Below, in pieces: positions 18,126 to 28,756 of a DNA stretch of 64,000 nucleotides. The notes under the pieces are model-generated. The model was given only the letters and a program-made list of their open reading frames with translations. It had not been told where the DNA came from and did no database searches. Made by a program: the position numbers and the translations under genes. The stretch is from DASWLF01 sp963768765. Lineage in GTDB: Bacteria > Desulfobacterota > Desulfobaccia > Desulfobaccales > 0-14-0-80-60-11. Location: positions 118,335 to 182,334 of the forward strand of contig CAVYJK010000025.1 of assembly GCA_963768765.1 (NCBI GenBank). The letters are read 5' to 3'. Numbering within the stretch: position 1 is the stretch's first letter; every line of letters starts with the position of its first letter.

Positions 18126-19219
18126 CGAGTTCCGCAACCAGGACCTGGTGCAGGACATTGCCCGCCGCCTGGGGGCCCTCGCCCCCCTCGCCCCCTCAGG
18201 GCCCGCCACCATCATGGAGGTCTGCGGCACCCATACCATGGCGGCGGCCCGCTTCGGGCTGAAATCCCTCCTGCCCGCCGGGGTGCAGCTCATTTCCGGA
18301 CCGGGCTGCCCCGTGTGCGTCACCGCCCCCTATGACCTGGACGCCTTCCTGGCCCTGGGAGAGAGGCCGGCCACGGTGCTGGCCTCCTTCGGGGACATGC
18401 TCCGGGTGCCCGGCTCCCATAACTCCCTGGAGGGCCAGCGGGCCCGGGGCGCCGACGTCCGGGTGGTCTACTCCCCCCTGGACGCGATGGAACTGGCCCG
18501 GCAGAACCCGGAAAAGGAAGTGGTCTTTTTCGGCGTGGGCTTCGAAACCACCATGCCCGCCACCGCCATGGCCATGCGGCTGGCCGCGGAGTACGGGCTG
18601 GCCAATTTTGCCGTCCTGTGCGTCCACAAAACCATGCCCGCGGCCCTGAGGGCCCTGCTGGCCGGCGGCGAGGTCCGGGTTTCGGGGCTCCTCTGCCCCG
18701 GCCACGTCACCACCATTATCGGCGCCTCGGCCTATGATTTCATCCCGGCGGAGTTCGGCATCCCCTGCGCGGTGACGGGCTTTGAACCCGTGGACATGAT
18801 GCTGGGAATCGAAGCGATCCTGCAGCAAATTAACAACCGCCAGGCCTTCGTGGCCAACGTCTACACCCGGGCCGTGCAGGCGCAGCCCAATGCCCGGGCC
18901 CGGGAACTGCTGGACGAAGTCTTCGCCGCCCGCCGACGCCGACTGGCGGGGCCTGGGAGTGATCCCCGGCAGCGGTGTCACCATCAGGGAAAAATACGCC
19001 CGCTTTGACGCCCGGGCCCGGTTTCCCGAAGTCTGGGAGCGCCTCACCCCGCCGCCGCCCAGCGCTTGCCGCTGCGGCGACGTGCTGCGGGGAGTCCTGC
19101 GCCCGACCCAGTGCCCCTTGTTCGCCAAGGCCTGCTCCCCGGCCCAACCCCTGGGGCCCTGCATGGTCTCGGCCGAAGGGGCCTGCGCCGCGGCGTATAG
19201 GTACGAGCGGGCGGGTTGA
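18112..19219 (+). CDS. hypD: HypD, Fe-S scaffold for hydrogenase cofactor assembly; frameshifted near 18930
   Basis: About 368 residues when the frame is restored. From the ATG at 18112 (MKFIDEFRNQ) it shows EVCGTHTMAAARFG, SGPGCPVCVT, FFGVGFETTMPA and CPGHVTTIIG. After DEVFA near 18930 the frame changes by one base, and the continuation PADADWRGLGVIPGSGV leads to the C-terminal cluster cysteines in CRCGDVLRGVLRPTQCPLF, ACSPAQPLGPC and EGACAAAY. All catalytic and cluster cysteines are present across the two frames, so an extra base in the run of GCC repeats is more likely than a dead gene. HypD and HypC assemble the iron with its CN and CO ligands. Confidence 0.93.
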
Positions 19220-19221
19220 AG

Positions 19222-19425
19222 TTATTGAGGGAGGGGGCCAGGGGCAGAAGGCCCCTGCCCTCCCTCAAACTCCCTCCCCCAACCCCTTAAGTTTTATAAT
19301 TTTAAGACCCAGGAGTCGGGGCCGTTGGCCCCACCTTCTCGGGCCTCATAAAGGGTTGGGTTGGGGGCATGGGGGAGGGCAGGGACCACTTACGAAAAAG
19401 TCCCTGGCCCTCCCCCCACCATCCC
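19222..19425. repeat. Two GC-rich hairpin repeats between hypD and hypE
   Basis: GAGGGGGCCAGGGGCAGAAG pairs with GCCCCTGCCCTCCCTC at 19229-19266. A second copy at 19369-19425 pairs GGGGGAGGGCAGGGACCACT with AGTCCCTGGCCCTCCCCC around the CTTACGAAAAAG core. They could act as transcript stabilisers or attenuators between hypD and hypE, which is speculative. Confidence 0.6.
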
Positions 19426-19443
19426 AATCACCAGGTATCTACT

Positions 19444-20442
19444 ATGAAGCGCATCCTTCTGAGTCACGGGGCCGGCGGCCGGGAGATGGCCGCGCTCATC
19501 CAAGAGGTCTTCCTGGCCAGCTACGGCGCCCCGGATTATACCGGCGACGACAGCGCCACCCTGGGTTTCGGCGCCCACCAGTTGGCCTTCACCACCGATT
19601 CCTTCGTGGTGGACCCCCTGTTTTTCCCCGGCGGCGACATCGGCCGCCTGGCGGTGGCCGGCACGGTGAACGATCTCCTCACCGCCGCGGCCCGGCCCCT
19701 GGTCCTGTCCGCCTCCTTCATCCTGGAGGAGGGTCTGGAGCTGGCGGTGCTCTCGGCCATTGCAGACTCCATGCGGCGCACCGCCCAGGAGGCCGGGGTG
19801 TCCATCGTCACCGGCGACACCAAGGTGGTGCCCAAAGGCTCGGCGGACAAGGTCTTCATCACCACCGCCGGGCTGGGGATGGTGCTGCGACCCGGGGTTT
19901 CGGGGGCGGCCGCGGTCCCAGGGGACCAGATCATCCTCACCGGCTCGGTGGGCGACCACGGCACCGCGGTGATGCTGGCCCGGGAAAAGCTGCTGGTCGG
20001 CGAAGGCATCGCCAGCGACGCCGCGCCCCTCACTGAGCTGGTTTTGCGGCTACTTGCGGAGGGCTGCCAGGTCCACGTGATGCGCGATCCCACCCGGGGC
20101 GGCATCGCCGCCTCCCTGAACGAAATCGCCCGCCAATCGCAGGTTTCCATGGAAATCAAGGAGGCCCGGGTGCCGGTCCGGCCCGCGGTGGCCGCGGCCT
20201 GCGAAGCCCTGGGCCTGGACGTCTTCCAGGTGGCCAACGAAGGCAAGATGCTCATCATCGTGGCCCCGGAAGACGCGGCCAGGGCCCTGACCCTGGCCAG
20301 GCAGAGCCCCTACGGCCAGGAGGCCATGATTATCGGCGAAGTGGGCAGCGGCCCCCCGGGCCGGGTGCAGGTCCGCACCGTCATCGGCACCGCCCGCCTC
20401 CTGGACCCGCCTTCTGGAGACCTGTTGCCCCGGATTTGCTAG
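19444..20442 (+). CDS. hypE: HypE, hydrogenase cyanide-ligand synthase
   Basis: 332 residues from ATG 19444 (MKRILLSHGAGGREM). The PurM-like fold is evident: SHGAGGREMAALI, DDSATLGFGAHQLAFTTDSF, VNDLLTAAARP, SIVTGDTKVVPKG and DPTRGGIAASLNEIA. It ends in PRIC, the conserved C-terminal tetrapeptide whose Cys accepts the carbamoyl group from HypF and is dehydrated to thiocyanate. The upstream in-frame start at 19369 lies in a repeat and is rejected. It is the last gene of the hyp cluster; no hypA, hypB, maturation protease or hydrogenase structural gene is in the window. Confidence 0.97.
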   Translation: MKRILLSHGAGGREMAALIQEVFLASYGAPDYTGDDSATLGFGAHQLAFTTDSFVVDPLFFPGGDIGRLAVAGTVNDLLTAAARPLVLSASFILEEGLELAVLSAIADSMRRTAQEAGVSIVTGDTKVVPKGSADKVFITTAGLGMVLRPGVSGAAAVPGDQIILTGSVGDHGTAVMLAREKLLVGEGIASDAAPLTELVLRLLAEGCQVHVMRDPTRGGIAASLNEIARQSQVSMEIKEARVPVRPAVAAACEALGLDVFQVANEGKMLIIVAPEDAARALTLARQSPYGQEAMIIGEVGSGPPGRVQVRTVIGTARLLDPPSGDLLPRIC

Positions 20443-20617
20443 GAGGGGTGAGGGCTTTTGGCCTTTAGCCCCCTCCCTCGACCTCTTCCCTTTCCCCTCG
20501 CCCCCTCGCCACCGCGCCACCTGCTCCCGGGCTGCCTGGGTTAGCTCCGGCAGGGTTGGGCGCGGCTCGAGGTCCTTCGGGGCAAAAAAGGTTTGCGGGG
20601 AGAGGACCTAAGTCCGA

Positions 20618-23600
20618 TTAGGGGCGGCTTTCTTCCAACGCTTCCGGGCGGCGGCGCCGAAACAGGCCCACCACCGTCTTCTGGAAGGATTCCATGTAGA
20701 GGTAAAAGACCGGGGTGATGTAGAGCGTCAGGAGTTGGGACACCAGGAGACCCCCCACCACCGCCAGCCCCAGGGGGCGCCGGGATTCGGCCCCGGCCCC
20801 GAACCCCAGGGCGATGGGCAGGGAGCCCATGAGGGCCGCCATGGTGGTCATCATAATGGGGCGGAAGCGTATGAGGGCCCCGGAATAAATGGCCTCCTCG
20901 GGGCTTTTTCCTTCCCCTCTTTGGGCCTCCAGGGCGAAGTCGATCATCATGATGGCGTTCTTCTTGACGATGCCCACCAGCATGATCACCCCCACGAAGC
21001 CATAGATGTTCAGGTCCATGCCGAATAGCATCAAGGCCGCCAGGGCCCCCACGCCGGCGGACGGCAGCCCCGACAGGATGGTCACGGGGTGGATGAAGCT
21101 CTCATAAAGGATGCCCAGGATCATGTAAATCACCAGGATGGACATGAACAGCAGAAGCCATAGCCCCTGGATGGAGGACTGGAAGGCCTGGGCCGCCCCC
21201 TGGAAACTGGTGGTGATGGTGGCCGGCAGCAGTTGCCGGGACAGCTTCTGCACCACGGCCACTGCTTCGCCCAGGGCCGCGCCCGGCTTCAGGTTGAAGG
21301 AAATGGTCACCGCGGGAAGCTGTCCTGAATGGTTGATGGTGAGGGGGCCCAGGGTTTGGGTCAGGGTGGCCACCACGTCCAGGGGCACCAGTTGGCCGCT
21401 GTTGCCACGGATATAGAGCCACTGCATCGCCCCAGGGTCCATCTGATATTTCGGCTCCAGTTCCATGATGACCCAATATTCGTTGTTGGGCGCGTAAATG
21501 GTGGAGATCTGCCGGGAGCCGTAGGCATAGTACAGGGCGTCTTCGATCTGCTGGGCGCTGACTCCTAAAGTAGCCGCCTTGTCCCGGTTGATGAGCACGT
21601 TCACCTGGGGGTTCTTGATTTGCAGGTCGCTGTTCACGTCCAGCAGCCCCGGCAGGGCGCGCATCTTGGCCTCCAGCATGGGGGCGTAGCGGTAAAGCTC
21701 GACGATGTCCGGGCTCTGGAGGGTGAACTGGTACAGGCCCTTGGTCAGCATGCCGCCGATGCGGATGGTAGGGAGAATCTGGGGATAGACCTTGATTCCC
21801 GGAATCTGGGCGAATTGAGGTCGGAGTTGTTGGATGATCTCTTCCGCCGGCGGTCGCTTGCTGCGGGGAATGAGACGGATAAAGATCCGGCCGGTGTTGC
21901 CGGCCACATTGGGACCGCCGGCCCCCATGGAGGAGAAAAAGTTATCCACGTAGGGGTTCCGGCTCACTACGGCCGCCACCGCCTTTTGTTCCCGCATCAT
22001 GGCCTCGAAGGAGATGCCCTCGGCCGCCTCCGTGAAGGCAAAGACGCTCCCCTGGTCCTCGTTGGGGAGGAACCCCTTGGGAATGGCCGCGAACAAGACC
22101 GCGGTAAGCGATGAGGAGCAAGCCCGAGACGATCATCATGTCCCGACGGTGCCGGAGAACCACCTTCAGGGTGCGGTCATACAGCGCCAGCATCCCGTCG
22201 AAAAAGCGCTCCGTCAAGGCATATAGCCGTCCATGCCGTTCCTCCCGGGGCGGCCGCAGGAAGCGGCTGCAGAGCATGGGGGTGAGGGTCAAGGAGACGA
22301 ACCCCGACACCAGGATGGCCGCGGCGATGGTCACCGCAAACTCATGGAGCAGCCTTCCCAAGATGCCGCCCATAAAAAACACCGGGATAAAGACCGCGGC
22401 CAGGGACAGGGTCATGGACAGGATGGTGAAGCCGATCTCCCGGGAGCCTGTCAGGGCCGCCTGAAACGGCGGCTCCCCCATTTCCATGTGGCGCACGATA
22501 TTTTCCAGAACCACGATGGCGTCGTCCACCACGAAGCCCACCGACAGGATCAGGGCCATCAACGAGAGGTTGTCCAGGCTGTAGCCCAGCAGGTACATGA
22601 CCGCAAAGGTGCCGACAATGGACATGGGCAGCGCCAGGCTGGGGATGACGGTGGCCGACAGGTTCCGCAAGAATAGAAAGATCACCAGCACCACCAGGCC
22701 CAGGGCCAGCATCAGGGTGAACTGCACGTCGTTCACCGACTCCCGGATGCTGACGGAGCGGTCGTACAGGGTGACGATGTTCACCGCGGCCGGGATTTGC
22801 TGCCGCAGGGTGGGGAGGAGCTGCTTGATGGAGTCCACCACCTCGATGGTGTTGGTGCCCGGCTGGCGCTGGATGGCCAGGACGATGGCCCGGCTGTTCT
22901 TGTACCAGGAGGCGAGCTTGTCGTTTTCCACGCTGTCGATGGCCCGGCCCAATTCCTCCAGGCGCACGGGTTTCCCGCCCCGGTAGGCCACGATGAGGGG
23001 CCGGTAGGCCGCGGCGGTGGTGAGCTGGCCGGTGGCCTGCACCGTGAAGGCCTGGTGGGCGCCCCACAGGGTCCCCGTGGGGATGTTGACGTTGGCGTTC
23101 TTGACCGCGTCACCCACTTCATTGATGCCCAGCCCCCGGCTGGCCAGGGCCTTGGGGTCCAACTGGACGCGCACCGCGTACTTTTGCGACCCGAAGACCT
23201 GCACCTGGGCCACCCCGCTCACCATGGAGATGCGCTGGGCCATGAGGGTCTCGCCGTACTCATCCACGGTGGACAGGGGCAGGGTGTCCGAAGTCAGGGC
23301 CAGGTAGATGACGGGCTGGTCGGCGGGATTCACCTTCTGATAGGTGGGGGGGGTGGGCAACTCCGGGGGGAGCTGGGCCGCGGCTTTGGCAATGGCCGCC
23401 TGGACATCCTGCCCGGCGGCGTCAATGTTCCGACTCAGGCTGAACTGCAAGGTGATCTGGCTGAGCCCCAGGGCGTTGGTGGAGCTCATGTTGTCCAGTC
23501 CGGCGATGGTGGAGAATTGCTTCTCCAGGGGGGTGGCCACCGCCGAGGACATGGTCTCGGGAGAGGCCCCGGGAAGAGTGGCGGTCACCAGGATGGTGGG

Positions 23601-23726
23601 GAAATCCACGTTGGGCAGATCGCTCACCGGCAGATACCGGTAGCTCATGGCCCCGAAGATCAGGATGGACAGCATGACCAGGGTGGTCATGACGGGGCGC
23701 CGGATGAAGAGCTCGGTAAAATGCAT
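20618..23726 (-). CDS. RND efflux transporter, AcrB/HAE1 type; one frameshift at 22106
   Basis: About 1036 residues when joined. The N-terminal part (MHFTELFIRRPVMTTLVML) holds helix 1, the porter domain and helices with VGFVVDDAIVVLENIVRHME, the helix-4 Asp pair that relays protons. The C-terminal part starts near FAAIPKGFLPNEDQGSVF and ends with helices including MLVGIVKKNAIMMIDFALE and FRPIMMTTMAALMGSLPIAL. The join lies where the minus strand reads ATCGCTTACCGCGG; removing one T gives LLIATAVLFAAIPKG, the expected sequence. It is a proton-driven inner-membrane pump for hydrophobic compounds, working with the adaptor encoded 18 bp upstream. No TolC-like gene is present here. Confidence 0.92.
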
Positions 23727-23744
23727 GGCTTTGAGCGATGCGGC

Positions 23745-24893
23745 TTAGCGCTGGCTTTTGATTTCCACCTTGGCTCCGGCCACCAGCCGGATCTGGCCGT
23801 CGGTCACCACCCGCTCGCCCGGCTTCAACCCCTTTTTGATGATGGTCTCGGCATTGAGGGCTCGCTGGATTTCCACGGGGCGCACTTCCGCCGTCAGGTC
23901 GGGTTTGACCACCCAGACAAACTTCCCTTCCTGGCTGGTTTGAATGGCCTGGGAGGGAACCAGGATAGCGTTGGCTTCGGTGGTCAACTTCACCACCACG
24001 TTGATAAACAGCCCGGGCCAGAGCCGTTTTCCCTGGTTGTCGAAGGTGGCCTTGCACTGGATGGTCCCGGTTGCCTGGTCCACCGTGTTATTGATGAACG
24101 TAAGTACGCCTTCCTCTGGGTGCTGCGGGTCGGTGGGAATGATGGCGTCCACCTTGACCTTTTCCTGGGCCATATATTGCTTGAGCACCGGCAGGTATTG
24201 TTCCGGCACCGAGAAGGTCCCGTAGATGGGCTGAATCTGGTTGATGACCAGCATGGGGTTATCGGCGTTGTCCTTGATCATGTTCCCCTGGTTCGCCAGC
24301 AGGTTGCCGGTGCGGCCGGTAATGGGGGCCTTGATATAACAATAACTGAGATTGAGCCTGGCATTTTGCACCGCCACCTCATCGGCATGGACGGTGGCTC
24401 CCAGGGACTCGGCGGTGGACTTGGCCTGGTCGTAGTCCTGCTGGCTGACAAACTGCTTGTTGATCAATTCGGCGTAACGCCTGAGATCGGCCTGGGCTTT
24501 GACCAACAGGGCCTTATCCTTTTCCAGGTTAGCCTGGGTCTGTCGCAGAGCCGCCTCATAGGGGCGAGGATCGATGACGAAGAGGAGATCCCCCTCCTTG
24601 ACGTCCTGGCCTTCCTGAAAATTGACCTGAAGCAGCTGGCCCGCTAGCCGGGACTTGATGCCTACGGTGGAATAAGGCTCGACGGAGCCAATATTGCGGA
24701 TTTCCACCGGCACCGACTTTTCCTGGACCGTAGCCACCAGCACCGGCACCACGGGCAGCGGGGGCTCCTTTTTTCCCCCGGAGCAGGCCGCCACGGCAAG
24801 GAGAACTGCCAGCAGAAAGGCCAGGGAGGCGGTGGGAAGGGATTTAAGCGAATTAAAGCCCGGAGTTTTATCTAAACCGAATAAGGGTTTCAA
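23745..24893 (-). CDS. RND periplasmic adaptor (MFP) lipoprotein
   Basis: 382 residues. A TTG at 24893 is the only good start before the lipoprotein signal (LAFLLAVLLAVAAC, lipid attachment Cys about 37). Barrel-sandwich halves are RLAGQLLQVNFQEGQDVKEG and YCYIKAPITGRTGNLLANQG, around a coiled coil (QANLEKDKALLVKAQADL). C-terminal part: NAILVPSQAIQTSQEGKFVW and GLKPGERVVTDGQIRL. It links the RND pump to an outer-membrane channel. The order adaptor then pump matches acrAB/mdtABC operons. No local regulator was identified; the 166 bp between this gene and the ABC permease at 25060 lie downstream of that permease. Confidence 0.92.
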   Translation of the reverse strand: MKPLFGLDKTPGFNSLKSLPTASLAFLLAVLLAVAACSGGKKEPPLPVVPVLVATVQEKSVPVEIRNIGSVEPYSTVGIKSRLAGQLLQVNFQEGQDVKEGDLLFVIDPRPYEAALRQTQANLEKDKALLVKAQADLRRYAELINKQFVSQQDYDQAKSTAESLGATVHADEVAVQNARLNLSYCYIKAPITGRTGNLLANQGNMIKDNADNPMLVINQIQPIYGTFSVPEQYLPVLKQYMAQEKVKVDAIIPTDPQHPEEGVLTFINNTVDQATGTIQCKATFDNQGKRLWPGLFINVVVKLTTEANAILVPSQAIQTSQEGKFVWVVKPDLTAEVRPVEIQRALNAETIIKKGLKPGERVVTDGQIRLVAGAKVEIKSQR

Positions 24894-25059
24894 TTTTTCT
24901 TAAAAAACCGATCCAAGAAATTATTTCGAACCGTAGAGGATTATTTTCTCAGGCTCCCAAACCCGGGGGCTCAGATCGCGCCCCACTCCAGAAATTATAA
25001 TTAATGTTGCTGCTTAAATCCAGCAAGAATAAATCTCCAATCGGGGTCCGGCTCCCCTT

Positions 25060-26196
25060 TCAGGCCACGTGCTTCTTGAAGCGGGCCACGGCCAGGCCCA
25101 CCATAATCATGCCCAGGGCGGTCATGGACAGCATCTGGGGCCACAGCAGCCCCACCCCCGCGCCCTTGAGGAAGACCCCCTGCACCACGATGACGAAGTA
25201 CATCAGGGGATTGAGCAGCGTCAGGTACTGGAAGAACTGGGGCATGTTGGCGATGGGAAAGATGAGCCCCGACAGCAAAATGGCCGGCGTCAGGAAAAGG
25301 TTCCCCGCCATCATGGCCTGCTGCTGGGTGGTGGCAATGGTGGAGATGAGCAGCCCCAGGCCCACGGAATTGAAGAGAAAGGCGATGGTTCCCAGGAGCA
25401 GCACCAGGATGCTGCCCCGGAAGGGCACCTCGAACCACAGGATGCCCACCGCGGTAACCAGGATGACGTCCCCCAGGGAAATGAGCACAAAGGGAATGGT
25501 CTTGCCCAGCATCAGCTCGATGGGCCGGATGGGGGTCACCAGGATCTGCTCCATGGTGCCGATCTCCTTTTCCCGCACCACGGCCAGGGCGGTGAGCATG
25601 AGGGAAAGGAGCAGCACCACCATGGCGATGACCCCCGGCACCATGGAGTAGCGGGAAATTAAATTTGGGTTGAACCAGGCCCGGGGCTGGATGGCGAGCG
25701 GCGAGCTGAGTCTCCCCATCCACTCCAGCCCCTGGCGCTGGAAGCGGGCCGCCAGCTGCTCCTGGGAGTAGTCGCCGATGACCGAGCCGGCATAGCGGGT
25801 GACGACGAGGGCGGCGTTGGAGTCGGTGGCGTCCAGGATTACCGTGATCTTGCCGGATTTGCCTTGCCGCAGCTTCTTGGCGAAGTCCCACTGGATCCAC
25901 AGGGCCATGGTGACCTTGCCGTGGTCGATGAGGTCCACCAGCTCTTTCTGGCTGTCGATGTAGTATTTCACCTCAAACCAGTCGGTGGAGCGGAAGCGGT
26001 TGATGAGGTCCCGGCTCTCCATGGTGCGGCTCTCGTCGAAGATGGCCAGGGCCACGTGCTTGATGTCGAAGTTGACCACGTAGCCGTAGGTGATGAGCTG
26101 CACCAGGGGTGGCGCAATGAGGAAAAAGCGGAGTTTCCGGTCCCGCCAGACCTGGATGAATTCCTTGCGGATGATGTGCCGGATGCGTCGGAACAT
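25060..26196 (-). CDS. ABC-2 exporter permease (YbhR/YhhJ-like)
   Basis: 378 residues with the ABC-2 plan: an N-terminal helix (RFFLIAPPLVQLITYGYVV), a periplasmic loop of about 140 residues (DESRTMESRDLINRFRSTDW) and five C-terminal helices from SMVPGVIAMVVLLLSLMLTA through VVREKEIGTMEQILVTPIRP, the conserved cytoplasmic coupling segment. It is the second permease of a YbhGFSR-type exporter whose other genes lie upstream. It is separated from its partner permease by about 350 bp of repeats, so it may be expressed separately. Confidence 0.9.
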   Translation of the reverse strand: MFRRIRHIIRKEFIQVWRDRKLRFFLIAPPLVQLITYGYVVNFDIKHVALAIFDESRTMESRDLINRFRSTDWFEVKYYIDSQKELVDLIDHGKVTMALWIQWDFAKKLRQGKSGKITVILDATDSNAALVVTRYAGSVIGDYSQEQLAARFQRQGLEWMGRLSSPLAIQPRAWFNPNLISRYSMVPGVIAMVVLLLSLMLTALAVVREKEIGTMEQILVTPIRPIELMLGKTIPFVLISLGDVILVTAVGILWFEVPFRGSILVLLLGTIAFLFNSVGLGLLISTIATTQQQAMMAGNLFLTPAILLSGLIFPIANMPQFFQYLTLLNPLMYFVIVVQGVFLKGAGVGLLWPQMLSMTALGMIMVGLAVARFKKHVA

Positions 26197-26229
26197 TTTT
26201 AGCTTTCGCCTGTCAGCGGTCAGCTGTCA

Positions 26230-26283
26230 GTTTTTGGTTTTTGGTTTTTGGTTTTTGGTTTTTGGTTTTTGGTTTTTGGTTTT
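26230..26283. repeat. GTTTTTG heptad tandem repeat
   Basis: Nearly eight perfect copies of GTTTTTG start 34 bp upstream of the ABC permease ATG. See the related block at 1359-1410. Confidence 0.85.
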
Positions 26284-26356
26284 TCACTTTGGTTTTTTCG
26301 TTTATGGTCGTAGCCGTTTCTAAGACTCTTTTCCCTTTAGCTGATAACTATACACG

Positions 26357-26538
26357 GCGTCATAAATAATTGGACATGCCTATGGTTTCTCCCAACTCAA
26401 TATTGCCCAATTTTGTCACCCTGAGCCGCAGGTGAAGGGTCTCTTGATTGCCGCTAAAGGCGAGATTCTTCGCCGCCTGCGGCGGCTCAGAATGACAAAA
26501 AGGTAGCATCATGGCAAATACTCATAAATAAATGACGC
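26357..26538. repeat. 182-bp MITE-like element
   Basis: Imperfect terminal inverted repeats GCGTCATAAATAATTG (left) and, read inward, GCGTCATTTATTTATG (right) match at 12 of 16 positions. The interior carries opposed TTGTCACCCTGAGC and GGCTCAGAATGACAA copies with a CCGCCTGCGGCGG palindrome. It resembles the 184-bp element at 58690-58873 in size and end sequence. No gene lies in 26284-26550. Confidence 0.65.
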
Positions 26539-26550
26539 TGCGTATAATAA

Positions 26551-27684
26551 CTATCTAATCTTCTTCTCGAACTTGCCGATAGCCATCATTACCAAAAAAG
26601 TAGCCGCGGCCGCCAGCATCAGGGCGCTGGGCCACAGCACCTTGATGCCGATGCCCTTCAGATAAATGCCCTTGGAAATGGTGACCAGATACCGGGCCGG
26701 CACTATGTAAGAAGCGATCTGCAGCGGCAGCGGCATCAAGTAAATGGAAAACACAAAACCGGAGAGCAGGAAGGCCGGCAGGAAAGTGGTGAGCATGGCC
26801 ATTTGAAAGGCCTGGAGCTGGTTTTCCGCGACCACCGAAATGAGCAGGCCCTGGCCCAGGGTGGCGACGAGAAAGATGGCCGACAACCCGATGAGCAGCA
26901 AGGGGCTGCCCCGCAGCGGCACCTGAAAGAGAAATTTCCCCATGGCCATGACGATGGCCATGTCCAGCATGCCGATGAAGAAATAGGGTCCCAGTTTTCC
27001 CAGCAGCAGCTCCGCCTTTTTCAGCGGCGTGGCCATGAGGCCCTCCATGCTGCCCCGCTCCAGTTCCCGCACCACGGTGAGGGCCGTGAGCAGGGCCCCC
27101 ACCACCGTCATGATGACCGCAATGAGGCCGGGCACGATGTAGTTGCGGGACTCCAGGTCCTCATTGAACCAGAAGCGCATCTCGTTTTCCACCGGCATAT
27201 CCTGCTTGACCGGCCCCTTGGTGGTAAGGCGCTGGGCCAGCAGCTTCTGGTTGTAGGCGTTGGCCACCGCCTGCACGTAGCCCAGCACGATGTTGGCGGT
27301 GTTGGAGTCCGTGCCGTCCACCAGGGCCTGGACCACCGCGGTCTTCCCCGTCTGATACTGCCGGGTGAAGTCATACGGAATCATGATCCCCACCTGCACC
27401 TTGCGGGTGGTGATCAGCTCCTTGAGATCGTCATAGCTGTTCACGAACCGCTCCAGCCTGAAGTACTGGGTGCCCCGGAACCGGTTGACGAAGTCGTTGC
27501 TCAGCTGGCTCTGCTCCTGGTCGTAAACCGCCACCGTCACGTCCTTGATGTCGAAGGTGAGGGCATAGCCGTACAACAGCAGGAGGACCACCGGCAGCAG
27601 GATGACCTGCAACAGGCTGATGGGGTCCCGCCGGATGTGGATCAGCTCTTTGCGGAAGATGGCCAGGGTGCGCCTGAGGTCCAT
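26551..27684 (-). CDS. ABC-2 exporter permease (YbhS-like)
   Basis: 377 residues, homologous in plan to the neighbouring permease: RRDPISLLQVILLPVVLLLLYG, then DQEQSQLSNDFVNRFRGTQ in the large outer loop, then SRNYIVPGLIAVIMTVVGALL and VRELERGSMEGLMATPLKKA as coupling segment, and four more helices. With the second permease it forms the membrane part of a drug, lipid or small-molecule exporter. The ATP-binding gene ends about 90 bp upstream. Confidence 0.9.
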   Translation of the reverse strand: MDLRRTLAIFRKELIHIRRDPISLLQVILLPVVLLLLYGYALTFDIKDVTVAVYDQEQSQLSNDFVNRFRGTQYFRLERFVNSYDDLKELITTRKVQVGIMIPYDFTRQYQTGKTAVVQALVDGTDSNTANIVLGYVQAVANAYNQKLLAQRLTTKGPVKQDMPVENEMRFWFNEDLESRNYIVPGLIAVIMTVVGALLTALTVVRELERGSMEGLMATPLKKAELLLGKLGPYFFIGMLDMAIVMAMGKFLFQVPLRGSPLLLIGLSAIFLVATLGQGLLISVVAENQLQAFQMAMLTTFLPAFLLSGFVFSIYLMPLPLQIASYIVPARYLVTISKGIYLKGIGIKVLWPSALMLAAAATFLVMMAIGKFEKKIR

Positions 27685-27774
27685 GGCTTATACCGAGTTC
27701 TGGTCGCGGTAGAATTTTCTGTCGCCGCAGGCTTTTCCGTGCAACAAATCCCTTTAATCCCCCGAAATCCCCCT

Positions 27775-28713
27775 TTAGGAACCCTCCCCCGCCCGCTCCA
27801 CCAGCGAAATGAAGGCGTCCTCCAGGCTGGGCGGCACCCGTTCGATGTGCCCGCAGGCGATGTGGTTGCCGTCCAGGGTCTCTTTGATGGCCCGCCCCAC
27901 CTCTTCGGGGTGCAAGGTGGCGATGTGGAGGCCGTCCCCGAAAACCGCGGCCTCGTCCACCTGGGGCAGCTTCTTGATTAAATCCAGGGCCCCGTCCAGG
28001 TTGTCGGGGACGACCGCCAGGATGGTTTCCTTCACCTCCCCCTTCAGCTCGCTGGGGGTGCCCTGGGCGATGATATGCCCCTGGTGGATGAGCACCAGCC
28101 GGTCGCAGAACTCGGCTTCCCCCATGTAGTGGGTGGTCACCAGGATGGTCCTGCCCTCCTGCGCCATGGCGTAGATAAGGTCCCAAAAGTTGCGCCGGGA
28201 GATGGGGTCCACCCCGCTGGTGGCCTCGTCCAGGAAGAGGATGGAGGGCTGGTGGATGATGGCCGAAGCCAGGGCCAGCCGCTGCTTCAGGCCCAGCGGC
28301 AGGTTGCGGGTCAACTCCCGGCGGCGCTCCAGGAGGTCCACCTGGGACAGCACCTCGGTGATGCGCCGCTCAAGTTGGGAGGCCGACAAGCCGTAGACGC
28401 CGCCGAAAAAAGTGAGATTCTCTTCCGCGGTCAGGTCCTCGTACAGGGAGAAGCGCTGGGACATGTAGCCGATGTGACTCTTGATCTGGTCGGTTTCCTC
28501 GATGATGTCGTAGCCGCCCACCCGGCCCTGGCCGCTGGTGGGCAGCAGCAGGCCGGTGAGCATGCGGATGGTGGTGGATTTGCCCGCGCCGTTGGGCCCC
28601 AAAAAGCCGAAGATCTCCCCCCGGTTCACCTCAAAGCTGACGTTGTCCACCGCCTTGAAGTCGCCGAAATGGCGGGAGAGATTCTGCACCACAATGGCCT
28701 TGTCCGTCTCCAT
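27775..28713 (-). CDS. ABC exporter ATP-binding protein (C-terminal half of YbhF-like)
   Basis: 312 residues from ATG 28713 (METDKAIVV), chosen because AGGAGAAGG stands just before it; an in-frame extension upstream would only translate a 21-bp GC-rich repeat as TGTEARP units. Walker A GPNGAGKSTT, Q loop YMSQRFSLYEDL, signature LPLGLKQRLALA (degenerate LSGGQ), Walker B SILFLDEATSGVDP and H-loop TTHYMGEAEFCD. In E. coli YbhF two such domains are fused; here they are separate genes. Confidence 0.92.
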   Translation of the reverse strand: METDKAIVVQNLSRHFGDFKAVDNVSFEVNRGEIFGFLGPNGAGKSTTIRMLTGLLLPTSGQGRVGGYDIIEETDQIKSHIGYMSQRFSLYEDLTAEENLTFFGGVYGLSASQLERRITEVLSQVDLLERRRELTRNLPLGLKQRLALASAIIHQPSILFLDEATSGVDPISRRNFWDLIYAMAQEGRTILVTTHYMGEAEFCDRLVLIHQGHIIAQGTPSELKGEVKETILAVVPDNLDGALDLIKKLPQVDEAAVFGDGLHIATLHPEEVGRAIKETLDGNHIACGHIERVPPSLEDAFISLVERAGEGS

Positions 28714-28756
28714 CCTTCTCCTGTAAAGAACCGGCCCACGGTTATCCGGGCCCGCT

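Noticed and set aside
22797..24647. Open frame of about 616 codons antisense to the RND pump and adaptor
   Set aside because: Same reason; composition is Gly/His-rich and no motif is recognisable.
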